From Enterobacteriaceae bacterium RIT693 (GTDB taxonomy: Bacteria; Pseudomonadota; Gammaproteobacteria; Enterobacterales; Enterobacteriaceae): 64,000 nucleotides of DNA. The stretch lies in NCBI GenBank assembly GCA_009668225.1, contig WJYK01000012.1:1-64000 (forward strand), given 5' to 3'. A program made the translations under genes and the position numbers. Each line of letters begins with the position of its first letter. The stretch's first letter is position 1. The notes below the pieces were generated by a model. It was not told the origin of the DNA, did not search any database, and worked only from the letters and a program-made list of their open reading frames with translations. Of this stretch, positions 18,199 to 27,370 are shown piece by piece.

Positions 18199-18220
18199 TT
18201 GTTCTAAAAGCTGAACTGAG

Positions 18221-18245
18221 GCGGGCACTGCGGTGCCCGCTTTGG
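18221..18245 (+). terminator. Terminator after fumarase
   Basis: GCGGGCAC-TGCG-GTGCCCGC is a perfect 8-bp GC stem followed by TTTGG. It lies 22 bases after the fumarase stop codon. Confidence 0.7.
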
Positions 18246-18253
18246 TTCTGTGG

Positions 18254-18286
18254 CAAATGGGCAAAAACGTGGTTTTCGCCCATTTG
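18254..18286. other. Long near-perfect hairpin downstream of fumarase
   Basis: CAAATGGGC pairs with GCCCATTTG (9 bp). After one mismatch, AAAAC pairs with GTTTT (5 bp) around a GTG loop. There is no T-run after it. It lies between two terminator-like hairpins in a gap with no gene. Confidence 0.55.
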
Positions 18287-18369
18287 GGGCACACCAAAGA
18301 ACACTATTCATTGTTTTTAATAGGACACTAACCCGCTATATGAGAACAATGAGCTCTGCACGTCATCTT

Positions 18370-18397
18370 GCGGGCGCACAAGCGCCCGCTTTTTTTT
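18370..18397 (+). terminator. Strong terminator with no upstream gene of its own
   Basis: GCGGGCGC-ACAA-GCGCCCGC is a perfect 8-bp stem followed directly by eight T residues. The fumarase gene already has its own terminator 130 bases upstream, so this one may end a small RNA transcribed from within 18290-18369, or act as a backup. Confidence 0.75.
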
Positions 18398-18459
18398 GCC
18401 TAAAAGTTACTCCATACTGAAGCCCACATTTTCAGCCGTCGCCGACCAAAGGACTTCGC

Positions 18460-19767
18460 ATGTTAAGGATAATCAGCTGGCTATTGCTCACGCTGCTTAG
18501 CTGCGCAGGGCTTGGCGCCTGGTTTTTACAGCAGCAATACCAAGACAAATCCGCCGACTTCCGCATTCTTTATCGCGAAATTACGGTCAAGCTGTCCCAG
18601 CACGATGCCATTATCCCGCTGCTGCCAGCCAGTCAGGATGCCGGTGAAGTACAAAAGATCCTGCCGCAGATAGTCCTGTGGCGGCGGCATAACAACCTTG
18701 AGCCTCGCCTGGCGATTGTGCCGGAATCAAATGGCCGCTACTGGCTGAACCGCCCTAACCTCTCGCTGCTGATTGATCTCCCGACGCTGCTCGACACCCT
18801 GGGGGAGAAAAAGACTTTTCAACACCTCAGCATCAGCTGGAATAACACAATTCTTTGCGAACAGGGCAACGCCAACGCGGGCTACTGGCGGTGGGACAAA
18901 GCCGTCGCCAGCCCGACGCAACCGTTTTTAGTGTCGGCAAGCGACAGCCCGGAATGGGCGGAACTGCCCTGGTGGCTTATCGTTTCTCCGGCGATTTTCT
19001 GGGCGCTGGCACTCTATTTACTGACGCAATATCAGGCGAACAAACGCCGCCGGGACATTGCCGACCTGCGCGCCCGCTATGCCGAACTGACGCGGCTGAA
19101 TACGATGGGGGAGCTGGCGGCCGGCATGATGCATGAACTAAACCAGCCGCTAACCGCCATCATGAGCTACAACCAGGCGGCAGTACGGCTAATTAAGCAG
19201 GAGAACCCGGCCCAGGTTCCTGACCTGCTGGACGCCGCCGTGCTGCAAATAAAGCGTATCGATGCCCTGCTAAGTCAGTTCCGCCAGAAGCTCACCAGCG
19301 AGCGAGCCGAGTACCAACGGGTCGATCTCCCGAGGCTTTGGCTGCGTGTCTGTAAGCTGCTGGATAACGAGCTGCAGGCAGAAAAAATTCGTGCAACCGC
19401 GCATTTTGCCGACTCGCTGCCGCCGCTGTTTGCTCCCCCGCTGTGGGTGGAGCAAATCCTGCATAATATCGTCAACAACGCGGTGCAGGCGCAAACCGGC
19501 GGCTCTGGCTGGATCCATCTGCAGGCCAGCGCTGAAAATAACGGCATTGTATTAATGCTAACCGACGGTGGTCCGGGGTTATCGCCCGAAGCGCTTGAGC
19601 ACGTTTTCATCCCGTTCTTTACTACTCGCGCCAGAGGGATTGGGCTTGGGATGGCGCTCACCGACACGCTTGTTCAACGCCTGAATGGCACCATCGAGGC
19701 CAGCAATATTCCCGGGCGCGGCGCCTGTTTCAGACTCTGGTTTCCACTCAACAGCGAGGAGAAATAA
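18460..19767 (+). CDS. Membrane sensor histidine kinase of a FixJ/DctR-type two-component pair
   Basis: A 435-residue kinase. TM1 is at about 4-24, a periplasmic sensor of about 145 residues follows, then TM2 at about 172-192. There is no HAMP domain. The phospho-acceptor is His225 in GMMHELNQPLTAI, and the ATPase domain has NIVNNAVQAQ, DGGPGLS and GIGLGMALTDTL. This short layout with an HELNQPL box is typical of DctB/DctS/TtrS-like kinases. Its stop overlaps the start of a LuxR-type response regulator by one base. Signal unknown; location beside dicarboxylate genes suggests an organic acid. Confidence 0.85.
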   Translation: MLRIISWLLLTLLSCAGLGAWFLQQQYQDKSADFRILYREITVKLSQHDAIIPLLPASQDAGEVQKILPQIVLWRRHNNLEPRLAIVPESNGRYWLNRPNLSLLIDLPTLLDTLGEKKTFQHLSISWNNTILCEQGNANAGYWRWDKAVASPTQPFLVSASDSPEWAELPWWLIVSPAIFWALALYLLTQYQANKRRRDIADLRARYAELTRLNTMGELAAGMMHELNQPLTAIMSYNQAAVRLIKQENPAQVPDLLDAAVLQIKRIDALLSQFRQKLTSERAEYQRVDLPRLWLRVCKLLDNELQAEKIRATAHFADSLPPLFAPPLWVEQILHNIVNNAVQAQTGGSGWIHLQASAENNGIVLMLTDGGPGLSPEALEHVFIPFFTTRARGIGLGMALTDTLVQRLNGTIEASNIPGRGACFRLWFPLNSEEK

Positions 19768-20384
19768 TGGATCAGTGCATTTGGCTTATTGATGACGATG
19801 CGGCGATCCGCGACTCGCTGAAGCTCCTGCTCTCAACGGTTGGCTGGCAAACTCATACCTTTGACAGCGCCCAGGCTTTTCAACAGCACGCAGGCGACCT
19901 TAGTCAGTTGGCAGGTTGCATGCTGCTCGATATCCGCATGCCGGGCAAAACCGGGCTAACGCTGCTGGATGAATGGATGCAACAGGGGCTGGCGTTACCG
20001 GTAATCATCATGACCGGGCACGGCAACATCGACCTGTGCCGCCGGGCGTTTAAAAACGGGGCCTTTGAGTTTCTGACCAAACCGATTGATGCCGACCTGC
20101 TGTTTGAAGTAGTCGGGGCCGCGATGGAGCAACAAAAAACGCGCCTTGAGGAAAAACAAAAATGGCTGCCGCTGCAGGCGAAACTCGCCACCCTGACCGC
20201 TCGCGAAAAGGAGATGCTTGAGCAGCTGATTCAGGGCTACTCCAGCAAGGAAATTGCCCAGCAGTGCTCGCTTTCTCCACGCACGGTCGAGGCACACCGC
20301 GCCAATATTTTCACCAAACTGGAAGTGAACTCGCTGCCTAAACTGCTGAAAACCTACGGCGATATCGCCAAAGAGGCTAAGTAA
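19767..20384 (+). CDS. FixJ/DctR-like response regulator with LuxR helix-turn-helix
   Basis: A 205-residue regulator. The receiver domain has acidic residues in WLIDDDAAIRDSLK, phospho-acceptor Asp55 in LLDIRMPGKTG, and the FLTKPID lysine. The C-terminal LuxR-type helix-turn-helix is LTAREKEMLEQLIQGYSSKEIAQ followed by SPRTVEAHRANIFTKL. It is translationally coupled to the kinase upstream (start and stop share one base). Response regulators of this kind include FixJ and the C4-dicarboxylate regulator DctR of Rhodobacter. Likely targets are the neighbouring GlcG-like, fumarase or carrier genes. Confidence 0.88.
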   Translation: MDQCIWLIDDDAAIRDSLKLLLSTVGWQTHTFDSAQAFQQHAGDLSQLAGCMLLDIRMPGKTGLTLLDEWMQQGLALPVIIMTGHGNIDLCRRAFKNGAFEFLTKPIDADLLFEVVGAAMEQQKTRLEEKQKWLPLQAKLATLTAREKEMLEQLIQGYSSKEIAQQCSLSPRTVEAHRANIFTKLEVNSLPKLLKTYGDIAKEAK

Positions 20385-20476
20385 AACTACCTGGAAAGTT
20401 AGGTGTTCGCGCCAATTTTCCGCCCGCGCCTCGTTTCATAGTATTGCCCCATAACGAACAACTCTGGAGCAACATC

Positions 20477-20974
20477 ATGAAACGTCTTCTGTTAAGCGCC
20501 CTACTGCTGGGCAGCGTAGTCTCTACCGCCAGCGCGGCAACCGGCGTGCTGAGCCAGAAAAACCTCTCCCTCGATCTGGCTGATAAGCTGGCGCAGAGCG
20601 CGCTCCAGGTTTGCGCCAAAGATAACTATAACGTCGCGGTGACCGTGGTTGACCGATCCGGCACGCCACTGGTCATGAAGCGAATGGATAATGCCGGGCC
20701 GCACACCGTTGAAGCCAGCCGGATGAAAGCCTGGACCTCGCTGACCACCAAAAACCCAACCGACAACGTGATGAAAGGCTCCCAGTCCAACGCGGGCGCG
20801 GCCAATATGCGCGATATTCCGGGCTTCCTGCTGCTGGGGGGCGGCGTGCCGGTGAAAGCGGGTGAACAGGTGATTGGCGCAGTCGGCGTAGGCGGCGCAC
20901 CGGGCGGGCATCTGGACCAGGCCTGTGCGCTTGAAGCGCTGAAAACGGTCGAGAACGAACTGAAGGCCGGGTAA
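20477..20974 (+). CDS. Exported GlcG/HbpS-family protein
   Basis: A 165-residue protein with a clear signal peptide (MKRLLLSALLLGSVVSTASA). The start at 20477 is chosen because it has GGAG upstream and begins the signal sequence, although the frame is open 11 codons further back. The body matches the GlcG/HbpS (heme-degrading-like) domain: NLSLDLADKLAQSALQVC, VAVTVVDRSGTPLVMKRMD and GGVPVKAGEQVIGAVGVGGA. HbpS binds heme and works with a two-component system in Streptomyces; here it also follows a kinase-regulator pair, so an accessory sensing role is possible. Function otherwise unknown. Confidence 0.8.
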   Translation: MKRLLLSALLLGSVVSTASAATGVLSQKNLSLDLADKLAQSALQVCAKDNYNVAVTVVDRSGTPLVMKRMDNAGPHTVEASRMKAWTSLTTKNPTDNVMKGSQSNAGAANMRDIPGFLLLGGGVPVKAGEQVIGAVGVGGAPGGHLDQACALEALKTVENELKAG

Positions 20975-20980
20975 AAATCG

Positions 20981-21006
20981 CGGGCGGCGAATGTGCCGCC
21001 CGTTTT
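20981..21006 (+). terminator. Terminator between the convergent GlcG-like gene and zinT
   Basis: CGGGCGGC-GAATGT-GCCGCCCG is an 8-bp stem followed by TTTTGC. A-residues before it (GTAAAAATCG) could give weak function on the other strand too, serving zinT. Confidence 0.75.
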
Positions 21007-21012
21007 GCATTT

Positions 21013-21657
21013 CTAGTGATGCAGCATCTCGTCGACAACCTGAGCTTTGGTCATGTTGTACGGGTAATACGTTGGCCAGTTATCCATCTCTTTCAGCAAG
21101 GCATCCTGAGATTCGCTGCCCATAAAGATATGGAAATGCTGCGACTGACGCGGGGCGATGATGTGGTCGCTGAACTGTACGAATTTTGGCGCTTTTGACT
21201 GAGCGTCTTTGCACTCAAACAGGTAGCGGACGCCCTTCTTTACCGAGCTGTAGGTCAGGATTTTATGGCCAGCGTAGTCGTAGCGGCAGGTTTGCACCTG
21301 TTTGCCAACGTGGAACTCAATAACATTATTTTCAATTCCGATCGTCTCAACGTTTGTCGCATAACCTTTTTTATAATACGCCCCGTACGCCTCCGGGCTT
21401 TTACCACTCATTTTGGCTTTTTTCTCCAGCACAGGATCCAAATCGCCGCTTAACAGATATGGATTGACCGACTGCCAGATGCCGTCCCAGTCAGATAAAG
21501 ACCGGTCTTTCACATTGGCATCATCAAAGATCCCTTCGCTGGCTTTCTGTTCGACCTCGGTCAGGGGCTTACCGTGATGGTGGCCATGGGCAAAGGCCTG
21601 TGTACCTGAGAGGAAAACCCCCATACCCAGAATAAAGGCCGATTTTCTCATTATCAT
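21013..21657 (-). CDS. zinT: Periplasmic zinc/cadmium-binding protein ZinT
   Basis: A 214-residue protein nearly colinear with E. coli ZinT (YodA, 216 residues). A signal peptide ends near TQAFA and is followed by the His-rich start [16 protein letters not shown]. Conserved segments include [25 protein letters not shown] and [19 protein letters not shown], which carry the metal-binding histidines. It delivers zinc to the ZnuABC importer under shortage. An AGGAGA site precedes the start; a second ATG two codons in is also possible. A Zur-like box lies just upstream. Confidence 0.95.
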   Translation of the reverse strand: MIMRKSAFILGMGVFLSGTQAFAHGHHHGKPLTEVEQKASEGIFDDANVKDRSLSDWDGIWQSVNPYLLSGDLDPVLEKKAKMSGKSPEAYGAYYKKGYATNVETIGIENNVIEFHVGKQVQTCRYDYAGHKILTYSSVKKGVRYLFECKDAQSKAPKFVQFSDHIIAPRQSQHFHIFMGSESQDALLKEMDNWPTYYPYNMTKAQVVDEMLHH

Positions 21658-21690
21658 AACGCTCTCCTTTGCGGTCCAATCGCAACAAAA

Positions 21691-21713
21691 GAAATGTTAT
21701 AACATAACAAATA
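21691..21713. promoter_or_regulatory. Zur box upstream of zinT
   Basis: The element begins GAAATGTTATAACATAACA and matches the E. coli Zur consensus (GAAATGTTATA-N-TATAACATTTC) at about 18 of 22 defined positions. It lies 34 bases upstream of the zinT start, consistent with zinc repression as in E. coli. Confidence 0.75.
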
Positions 21714-21828
21714 TCAATTTAACAGAATGCAGCGCTACAGCCCTGCCTGGCAATAAACGGGGCTTTCAGCAAAAGGAAAGTGGTATTCCTGGCGTCCGGC
21801 AGGTGACGGAGAAGCACTCCCTCCATTA

Positions 21829-22776
21829 TCAGGATAATGTCATTCGCATCTGCTCTGCGAGCTCATCCAGCAGGGCAAACCGACGGCGGTACTCCGCTCG
21901 TTTTTTACTGGGTATGGCATCAAGTTCTTTGCGTGCAAGGTGCAGAGGCAATATATAGTAGCCCTCATTATTCAGGCGGCCCCCCTGGCTTTGCCAGAAA
22001 TTATCATAGTCCGCATACATTTGAGCCGCCTGCCCCCGATAGCGTGCGTTGCGATAAATATGCACCTCATTGCCGACGGCCAGGATTTGCTCCGCCCGCA
22101 TATGCCGGGCAAAATGACACACAGCATCCAGCACAATACGTTTCGGAAATAGCCCATAACAGGCTTTTGTTGCTGACTGGATAATTTCATGGGAGATATC
22201 GCCACTCGCTCCCTGCAACCCACCAATAAACAGCGTGCTTTTCCCCTGATACCGGCAGAGAGTATAAGTAATCTTTGCCAGTACCCGAGCCTGCACATCA
22301 TGAATGACCATTGTGCAGTCTCCCTCTTTATCCAGATTCACCTCACTGGTCAGGGCGATATAAAAGTCATGACCTTCTTTGCCTTCAAGTGTTGCCAGAC
22401 GCAAACCACGCGGTGATAGCCAGTCCATTCGCTGTTCATAAGACAGTCGGGCACTCATCGTCTGGTAGTGAAAAAGTAAAGCGTGAAGTGATTGCTTACG
22501 CGTGAATTTCAATGCCAGATAGGCGCGCTGCAGGCGTACAGGTAAGCGTGACTGGCAAATGAGAAGTCTCTGCAATTCGGGGAGACACACCAGCATATCC
22601 AACAGTTGCCAGGTGGACAGAGGAGCCTGTAAGCCACGCCATAAAAATTTGCGGCGATAGTTTGCTTTATTCCAGAAATCACCGGGTTGCCATTTCCCGC
22701 TCAGCAGAATAACAAATAGTTGCCACGCAGACTTAGGTGAGACATTCTGCAACGAGCTTTCAGTTATTTGAGCCAT
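21829..22776 (-). CDS. VirK/YbjX family protein (DUF535)
   Basis: About 315 residues, starting at MAQITESS, where GAGG lies 9 bases upstream; the frame is open 15 codons further back. It matches the DUF535 family of Salmonella VirK/YbjX, with LSPRGLRLATLEGKEGHDFYIALTSE, LFIGGLQGASG and ALTACYGLFPKR-like segments (here ATKACYGLFPKRIVLDAV). Family members are linked to resistance to antimicrobial peptides and to the PhoP regulon in Salmonella. No signal peptide or membrane segment is evident. It lies between zinT and the autotransporter and is probably transcribed alone. Confidence 0.85.
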   Translation of the reverse strand: MAQITESSLQNVSPKSAWQLFVILLSGKWQPGDFWNKANYRRKFLWRGLQAPLSTWQLLDMLVCLPELQRLLICQSRLPVRLQRAYLALKFTRKQSLHALLFHYQTMSARLSYEQRMDWLSPRGLRLATLEGKEGHDFYIALTSEVNLDKEGDCTMVIHDVQARVLAKITYTLCRYQGKSTLFIGGLQGASGDISHEIIQSATKACYGLFPKRIVLDAVCHFARHMRAEQILAVGNEVHIYRNARYRGQAAQMYADYDNFWQSQGGRLNNEGYYILPLHLARKELDAIPSKKRAEYRRRFALLDELAEQMRMTLS

Positions 22777-23171
22777 GCTCATCATCCTCAATAATAAAAT
22801 ATCGCGAATGTGAACAAGCAAAACATTAACGCCGTTATAAAAGACGAAAAGCTATATTACTCAATATCAACAGGCAATATTTTGTATATTAAATGATTAA
22901 AACTAAAATATTACCCTCCCGACTGATGCGAACACAGCACCATTGATTAAGAATATTCCCTCTCACTATCTGAACCGTGGCGGTGAGAATTAGAACAATC
23001 TGCGTCTCATTCAAGAGTAAAGTTTGGCACCTGTGCAAGCCTCTGGGGAGCACTATGCCTTTTTATTTGCAGCTGATGTGGGCTTAAGATCGCGGTGGGT
23101 TGCTGTTTCTCTTGGTAAAAAACCGAGCGCGGGTTTACCCGCGCCCGGTCTACTTTTTCTACCGCACTGCG
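22777..23171. other. 395-bp intergenic region
   Basis: This region holds the promoter for the VirK/YbjX-type gene and, at its right end, the terminator of the autotransporter gene. The part from 22830 to 22990 is AT-rich. No gene or other element was recognised. Confidence 0.5.
23117..23148 (-). terminator. Terminator of the autotransporter gene
   Basis: On the minus strand, a GC-rich stem (GCGCGGGT / CCCGCGC core, extended by CCG/CGG pairs) is followed by TTTTTT. It lies 24 bases after the autotransporter stop codon. Confidence 0.8.
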
Positions 23172-26090
23172 TTAGAAGCTGAAGCGATAGCCTCCGTTGA
23201 TCTGCCGCTGGTTGAAGCGCTTGCCCGTAATACTGTCTGCTTCAAGGTAAAGCGTATGCGTATTGTTCAGGCTGGCACTTACCCCCAAACCATTGCTCCA
23301 CGCGTTGCCTTTAAAGCTATGGGCTTCACGAGCGTTGTTAAGTGTATAAGCGGTATTGCCCTTAAACTCCCTTATCAATCCGGTCTTCAGGTACGCATTG
23401 ATTTTACTGCTGTCCATTTCAGCTTCATAGCCAAACAGCGCACTGGTGCGGCCAATCATTGATTCATAGCGGCTCAGATTAATGTTAAGGCCGTTGCTGG
23501 CTTTAACCCTGGCAGCATTCTGATGGGCATAGCTAAGCTGCGCCTGAGGTTCAATGTAGAAATGGTTGTTGAGGGAAAACTTCTGTCCCATTTCCAGTGA
23601 GAAGCCGACCCCGGAAGCATTACCCTGACCTGAGACTCGATTCTCCTGGCTGTCGCGCACACTGAAGCTGTTTTTCAGCCAGGAGGCTTTAGCCACGCCA
23701 TCCACATAGAAACCGCTTCTACCCATCCAGGTCGTATAAAGGCCCATATGATGCGACTGAACGGTACCATTGCCGCTGCGATAATCGGGCGAACCCTGGG
23801 TTAAGCCTAAAAAAGTCCCGACATAGAATGGGATTTCCGGGGTGATGCGCTTATCAAAACCGAGTTGGGTGCCGCTGTAGTCGAGATTAAAACCACTGAG
23901 TTTTCCACTGGCAAATGAGTCGAATCGACCACCAAACCCTCTTATCCAGGCATTACCCTGCTCGCTACTTTGACGTAAATCTCCCATACGCTGCATCAAC
24001 GTCTGGGTTTCGGCGAAATTGAGCAGATAGCCAACATTGAGGAAGTTGCCCCCCGCATCTGCCGTCGTCGTTATTGGCGGTTTGGGTGTGGGTGTTGGGT
24101 CTGGCGTTGGGTCCGGAGTCGGGTCTGGCGTTGGGTCCGGAGTCGGGTCTGGCGTTGGGTCTGGAGTTGGGTCTGGCGCGCTTCCTGCGGAGTAAAGCTC
24201 CCAGTTGTTACCATTCTGCCGCACATCATAGAGATAACCTCCCAGCTCGACCTGAGAGGTCGCGGTAAACAGTGTGCCACGTGCTTTACCGTCTGCAGTT
24301 TCAACCACCGTCAGGACTTCATGACCGGTTGTATTGAGGTCGCCGCGATTGAGCACCGTTAATAAATGGTTTCCGGAACTGGCTCCTGTCACCACCAGTT
24401 TGTCACCGGCGTTATTAACGCCGTTACCTTCACCGACAATATCGGTACGTAAAACAAAAGTACCCGCCCCACTGAGCGTACCCACCTGTAGAGTATAATA
24501 ATCATCAGTCAGCGCGGCGCTCGAAAAATCAACGGTACTGTTGTTAAGCGCCAGATTGTCCAGGTTAGAAGCGCTCACGAGATTCCACCGGCTGTCATTC
24601 ATCGAGAGATTTAGTGCGCCGCCATTAACATTGTCGCTAAAGGCGTTTCCGGTCCACACCGAGCCTGAGGCCATATCGATATTGATAAGCCCCCCTTTTG
24701 ACTCAATACCACCGTTTATCGCCATCTTTCCGCTGGCATTAATGCGGCTTGCCGCAGATCCCTCACTGTGTTCGGTCGCGATAGCGGTCTGCCTGGCGTC
24801 AGCCATGGCTATCGCAAGCGTGCCGGTCAGGTCGACTTGACTTCCAGTCTCGGCATAAATACCTCGAGTGCCCTGCGCGCCATTGATCGCAATATTCTCA
24901 CCGGCAATCATGGCTGAACTCTGTGCCCATAGCGCGGTCGATAATTCCCCCTGGCTGTCGACGGTAATATCGGTGTTTTTGAGGTTGATGTTAGCGTCTT
25001 TCCCTCTGGCCAAAGCCCCCCATGCTCCTCCGGAAAAGAGGCTATTGCGGTTATCCTGCGTGCCGAAATAGTTAAGGGTGACGTTAGTCACAGGATTACC
25101 GGCACCCAACGACTCCGTATTGGCAACCAGGGCACCTGCCGACTCCGAGCTGACGTGACTCCCGGCACCGATACGGGCGGTTCCGTCCAGAATTTCAATC
25201 CCGTGAGAACCCTTACCCCGGGTGAATACAGTCAATGCATCGGCGTTGACATCGCCAAAGCTCCAGATGCCAAATGCATATTCACCGTCTGTTGTTATCT
25301 GGCTGCCCTGGCCCAAATCGACGATGGAGTTTTCCTGGATATTCATGCCATAAGCACTGTTTCCCTGAGTATCAATGGTTAGCCGATCGGCCGTAAAAAC
25401 TGCCGGACCGTAGGCGCTGTTACCGTTGAGTCCTCCCACATAAACGCCAAAGCTGATGCGCCCGTTCGTTTTAATCGTACTGCCGCTGCCCAAATTAGCC
25501 TGACTGCCGTAGTCATCTATCCTCAGGCCTATGCCATTTTCACCCTGTGTTTCTATCGAGAGGCGGTCGGCACGTAATGTGGAGCCCGCATGGAGTTGAA
25601 TGCCGGTCGCTCGTCCTGAATTCGCCTCACCGGTTCCTGTCACCTTAATCTGGCTGCCGCTCCCCAGGTCAGCCTGTGCCTTATCTCCAGATAACACCAG
25701 GCCGACAGCCCTTTCACTCTCAGCGTTAACGGTGAGACGATTAGCCGTTAATTTGCTTTCATCACCGAGAATAAGTACGCCTTGTGCGTTACCTGTCGGG
25801 GCAGCGGCGGTCACCGTGACGTCATTACCCAGATCCACCGTTCCGGTATTAAAATCAGGATTCAGCACGCCATACAAAATGCCATTGGCGTCGGTAGTAT
25901 CAGCGATGATGCGATCGCCATTGTTAACCTTGATGGCATTTCCTTGTTGACTGCCCAGGTTAGCAGCCAGAACAGGCTGTAGAAAACAGACTGCGCCGAG
26001 CCCCAGAATACCTGCTTGCTGAAATACACGCTTTATTGGATTAAAAAGAAAATGTCCCTGAGATCCCTGATTATAAAACTTAATATCCAT
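23172..26090 (-). CDS. Type Va autotransporter adhesin-like protein
   Basis: A 972-residue classical autotransporter. A long signal region ends near FLQPVLAANLG. The passenger (about 45-620) is a series of beta-helix repeats of the pertactin/AIDA kind with recurring RLTVNAESERAVGLVLSG-like and IDTQGNSAYGMNIQ-like turns. Next comes a linker of seven Asp-Pro-Thr-Pro units, then a roughly 300-residue C-terminal barrel (QTLMQRMGDLRQSSEQGNAW, then ...YRFSF at the end). The passenger is exported across the outer membrane by its own barrel and probably acts in adhesion or aggregation. No protease motif was seen. A terminator follows and an AAAGGG site precedes the start. Confidence 0.9.
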   Translation of the reverse strand: MDIKFYNQGSQGHFLFNPIKRVFQQAGILGLGAVCFLQPVLAANLGSQQGNAIKVNNGDRIIADTTDANGILYGVLNPDFNTGTVDLGNDVTVTAAAPTGNAQGVLILGDESKLTANRLTVNAESERAVGLVLSGDKAQADLGSGSQIKVTGTGEANSGRATGIQLHAGSTLRADRLSIETQGENGIGLRIDDYGSQANLGSGSTIKTNGRISFGVYVGGLNGNSAYGPAVFTADRLTIDTQGNSAYGMNIQENSIVDLGQGSQITTDGEYAFGIWSFGDVNADALTVFTRGKGSHGIEILDGTARIGAGSHVSSESAGALVANTESLGAGNPVTNVTLNYFGTQDNRNSLFSGGAWGALARGKDANINLKNTDITVDSQGELSTALWAQSSAMIAGENIAINGAQGTRGIYAETGSQVDLTGTLAIAMADARQTAIATEHSEGSAASRINASGKMAINGGIESKGGLINIDMASGSVWTGNAFSDNVNGGALNLSMNDSRWNLVSASNLDNLALNNSTVDFSSAALTDDYYTLQVGTLSGAGTFVLRTDIVGEGNGVNNAGDKLVVTGASSGNHLLTVLNRGDLNTTGHEVLTVVETADGKARGTLFTATSQVELGGYLYDVRQNGNNWELYSAGSAPDPTPDPTPDPTPDPTPDPTPDPTPDPTPTPKPPITTTADAGGNFLNVGYLLNFAETQTLMQRMGDLRQSSEQGNAWIRGFGGRFDSFASGKLSGFNLDYSGTQLGFDKRITPEIPFYVGTFLGLTQGSPDYRSGNGTVQSHHMGLYTTWMGRSGFYVDGVAKASWLKNSFSVRDSQENRVSGQGNASGVGFSLEMGQKFSLNNHFYIEPQAQLSYAHQNAARVKASNGLNINLSRYESMIGRTSALFGYEAEMDSSKINAYLKTGLIREFKGNTAYTLNNAREAHSFKGNAWSNGLGVSASLNNTHTLYLEADSITGKRFNQRQINGGYRFSF
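24093..24176 (-). repeat. Seven Pro-Asp-Pro-Thr (12-bp) tandem units
   Basis: Seven 12-base units encode a proline-rich spacer between the autotransporter passenger and barrel. Because the unit is a multiple of three bases, slippage would change linker length without breaking the frame. Confidence 0.9.
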
Positions 26091-26702
26091 AAATACCCTT
26101 TAATATTCCTGTCTACTGTCCAGAAAACCGTAATCTCTATTAATGCCACGCCGATTACGACAGGTAAACCGCAGCCAGTAACGCTCCCACGCCCACCCGG
26201 TGCCCACTCATTGTTTTATCACATCAAAATATTCTGATAAGACAACAATACCAATGCGGAATGCCTCGCACTAAAAAAAGACGAGACAATAAATACATTA
26301 ATATTATTATAGCGATAGAATCCCGACGACCTCTTCCCCGGCACCACTCAGACAAAAAAACCTGAGTAATTAATGAGTATCTGCAAAGCAAGGACGGGCG
26401 AAAGCAGAGACGAAATTTACCTGATATAAATCACACCAGTAAAATATGATATTTATTGATACATTGCATTTTCGGAAAGCGCCGCTGAATATTCAACAAC
26501 CCATAAAAGCATTTTAGTCTTTCAGATGCTCGCGACTCTGTTTTCCTGTGCGACGGTTTATGCTGTACCCATTCGTGATAGCGATGCCCAATACGGCGGC
26601 TTAAGCGCCCGCTGTTCCCCGACGCATGGCGATGCTGGAGGAAGACGGTGTTGCAGCAGATGATTCCTGGGTTCAGTGCAACACAGCCTTCTGATTTCTC
26701 CA
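26091..26702. other. 612-bp region without a convincing gene
   Basis: The part 26100-26300 is AT-rich and probably holds the autotransporter promoter. On the minus strand 26431-26718 is open for 95 codons and overlaps the end of the next gene. Its translation has no recognised domain, no good start signal and unusual amino-acid composition, so it could be a decayed gene remnant. Confidence 0.4.
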
Positions 26703-27089
26703 TCACGTCTGATGGCATTGTGTGGCCAGTAGGCCCGGAAAAATTTTTTTCGCCACCTGTTTATCAACCATAATACGTATACTTTCTGTGTTTAATTCAG
26801 CACGGATAGTTGCTGTATTGATTTTTATACCATTGATATACGTGTTCAGGCTTTGATTCATATAATTGCGTGAAACCTGCGTCAGTTGAATGCGGGCTGC
26901 TGGCTGTAATTTAATATTCAGTTCGACGTAATCAGAATTAACGTCGCCTTCCCCTCGGATATTCACCGTCAATTCTTTAAAATCACAGGATGAGTTAAAA
27001 TGAATTTCAGCGCCCTGCATGGTGGCCATACTCTGAAACGTCAGCAGCAGTGCCCCCACCAGGGTTGAGAGACGGGTAAATAACGACAT
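26703..27089 (-). CDS. Small exported protein, SecD P1-head-like (tentative)
   Basis: A 128-residue protein with a signal peptide (MSLFTRLSTLVGALLLTFQSMA) and a good AGGAGT site before the start. The mature part has VELNIKLQPAARIQLTQVS and LNTYINGIKINTATIRAEL. These resemble the P1-head subdomain of SecD/SecF (substrate-release 'head' with LTPEGAKKFAELT and IVLDGKVISAPVI patterns). Stand-alone proteins with this domain exist in proteobacteria, but their function is unknown. The similarity is by eye and modest. It is flanked by gene-poor sequence on both sides, which may mark foreign or decaying DNA. Confidence 0.55.
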   Translation of the reverse strand: MSLFTRLSTLVGALLLTFQSMATMQGAEIHFNSSCDFKELTVNIRGEGDVNSDYVELNIKLQPAARIQLTQVSRNYMNQSLNTYINGIKINTATIRAELNTESIRIMVDKQVAKKIFPGLLATQCHQT

Positions 27090-27370
27090 AATAAACTCCT
27101 TTTACGTCAAACTAAGCAATACTTCACGTTCCGGCGCAGTTCGCCACCGGTGATACATGACGGCACACCGCCCGCCCGGTTATACCATGCTCCCTGCACA
27201 AAATACCAGCCGGGCCTATGTCTTCCCCATTGCCACCATCGTCGTCTTGCCTTCCCATAATATCTTCAGGCAATTGAGAAGATCTGGGCTATCTTCAAAT
27301 TTTCCGGGAAATAGTCTTTATAAAGATAATACCCAAAGCCGCGATAAATGCGGCATCTTCAGGGGTTACT

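Noticed and set aside
24093-24176. CRISPR-like short tandem repeats
   Set aside because: The 12-bp units are contiguous, in-frame Pro-Asp-Pro-Thr codons of the autotransporter linker; there are no spacers.
26431-26718. 95-codon minus-strand frame, possible insertion-sequence or gene remnant
   Set aside because: No recognised transposase motif, no inverted repeats or target duplications, and it overlaps the next gene's 3' end. A remnant is possible but unsupported.
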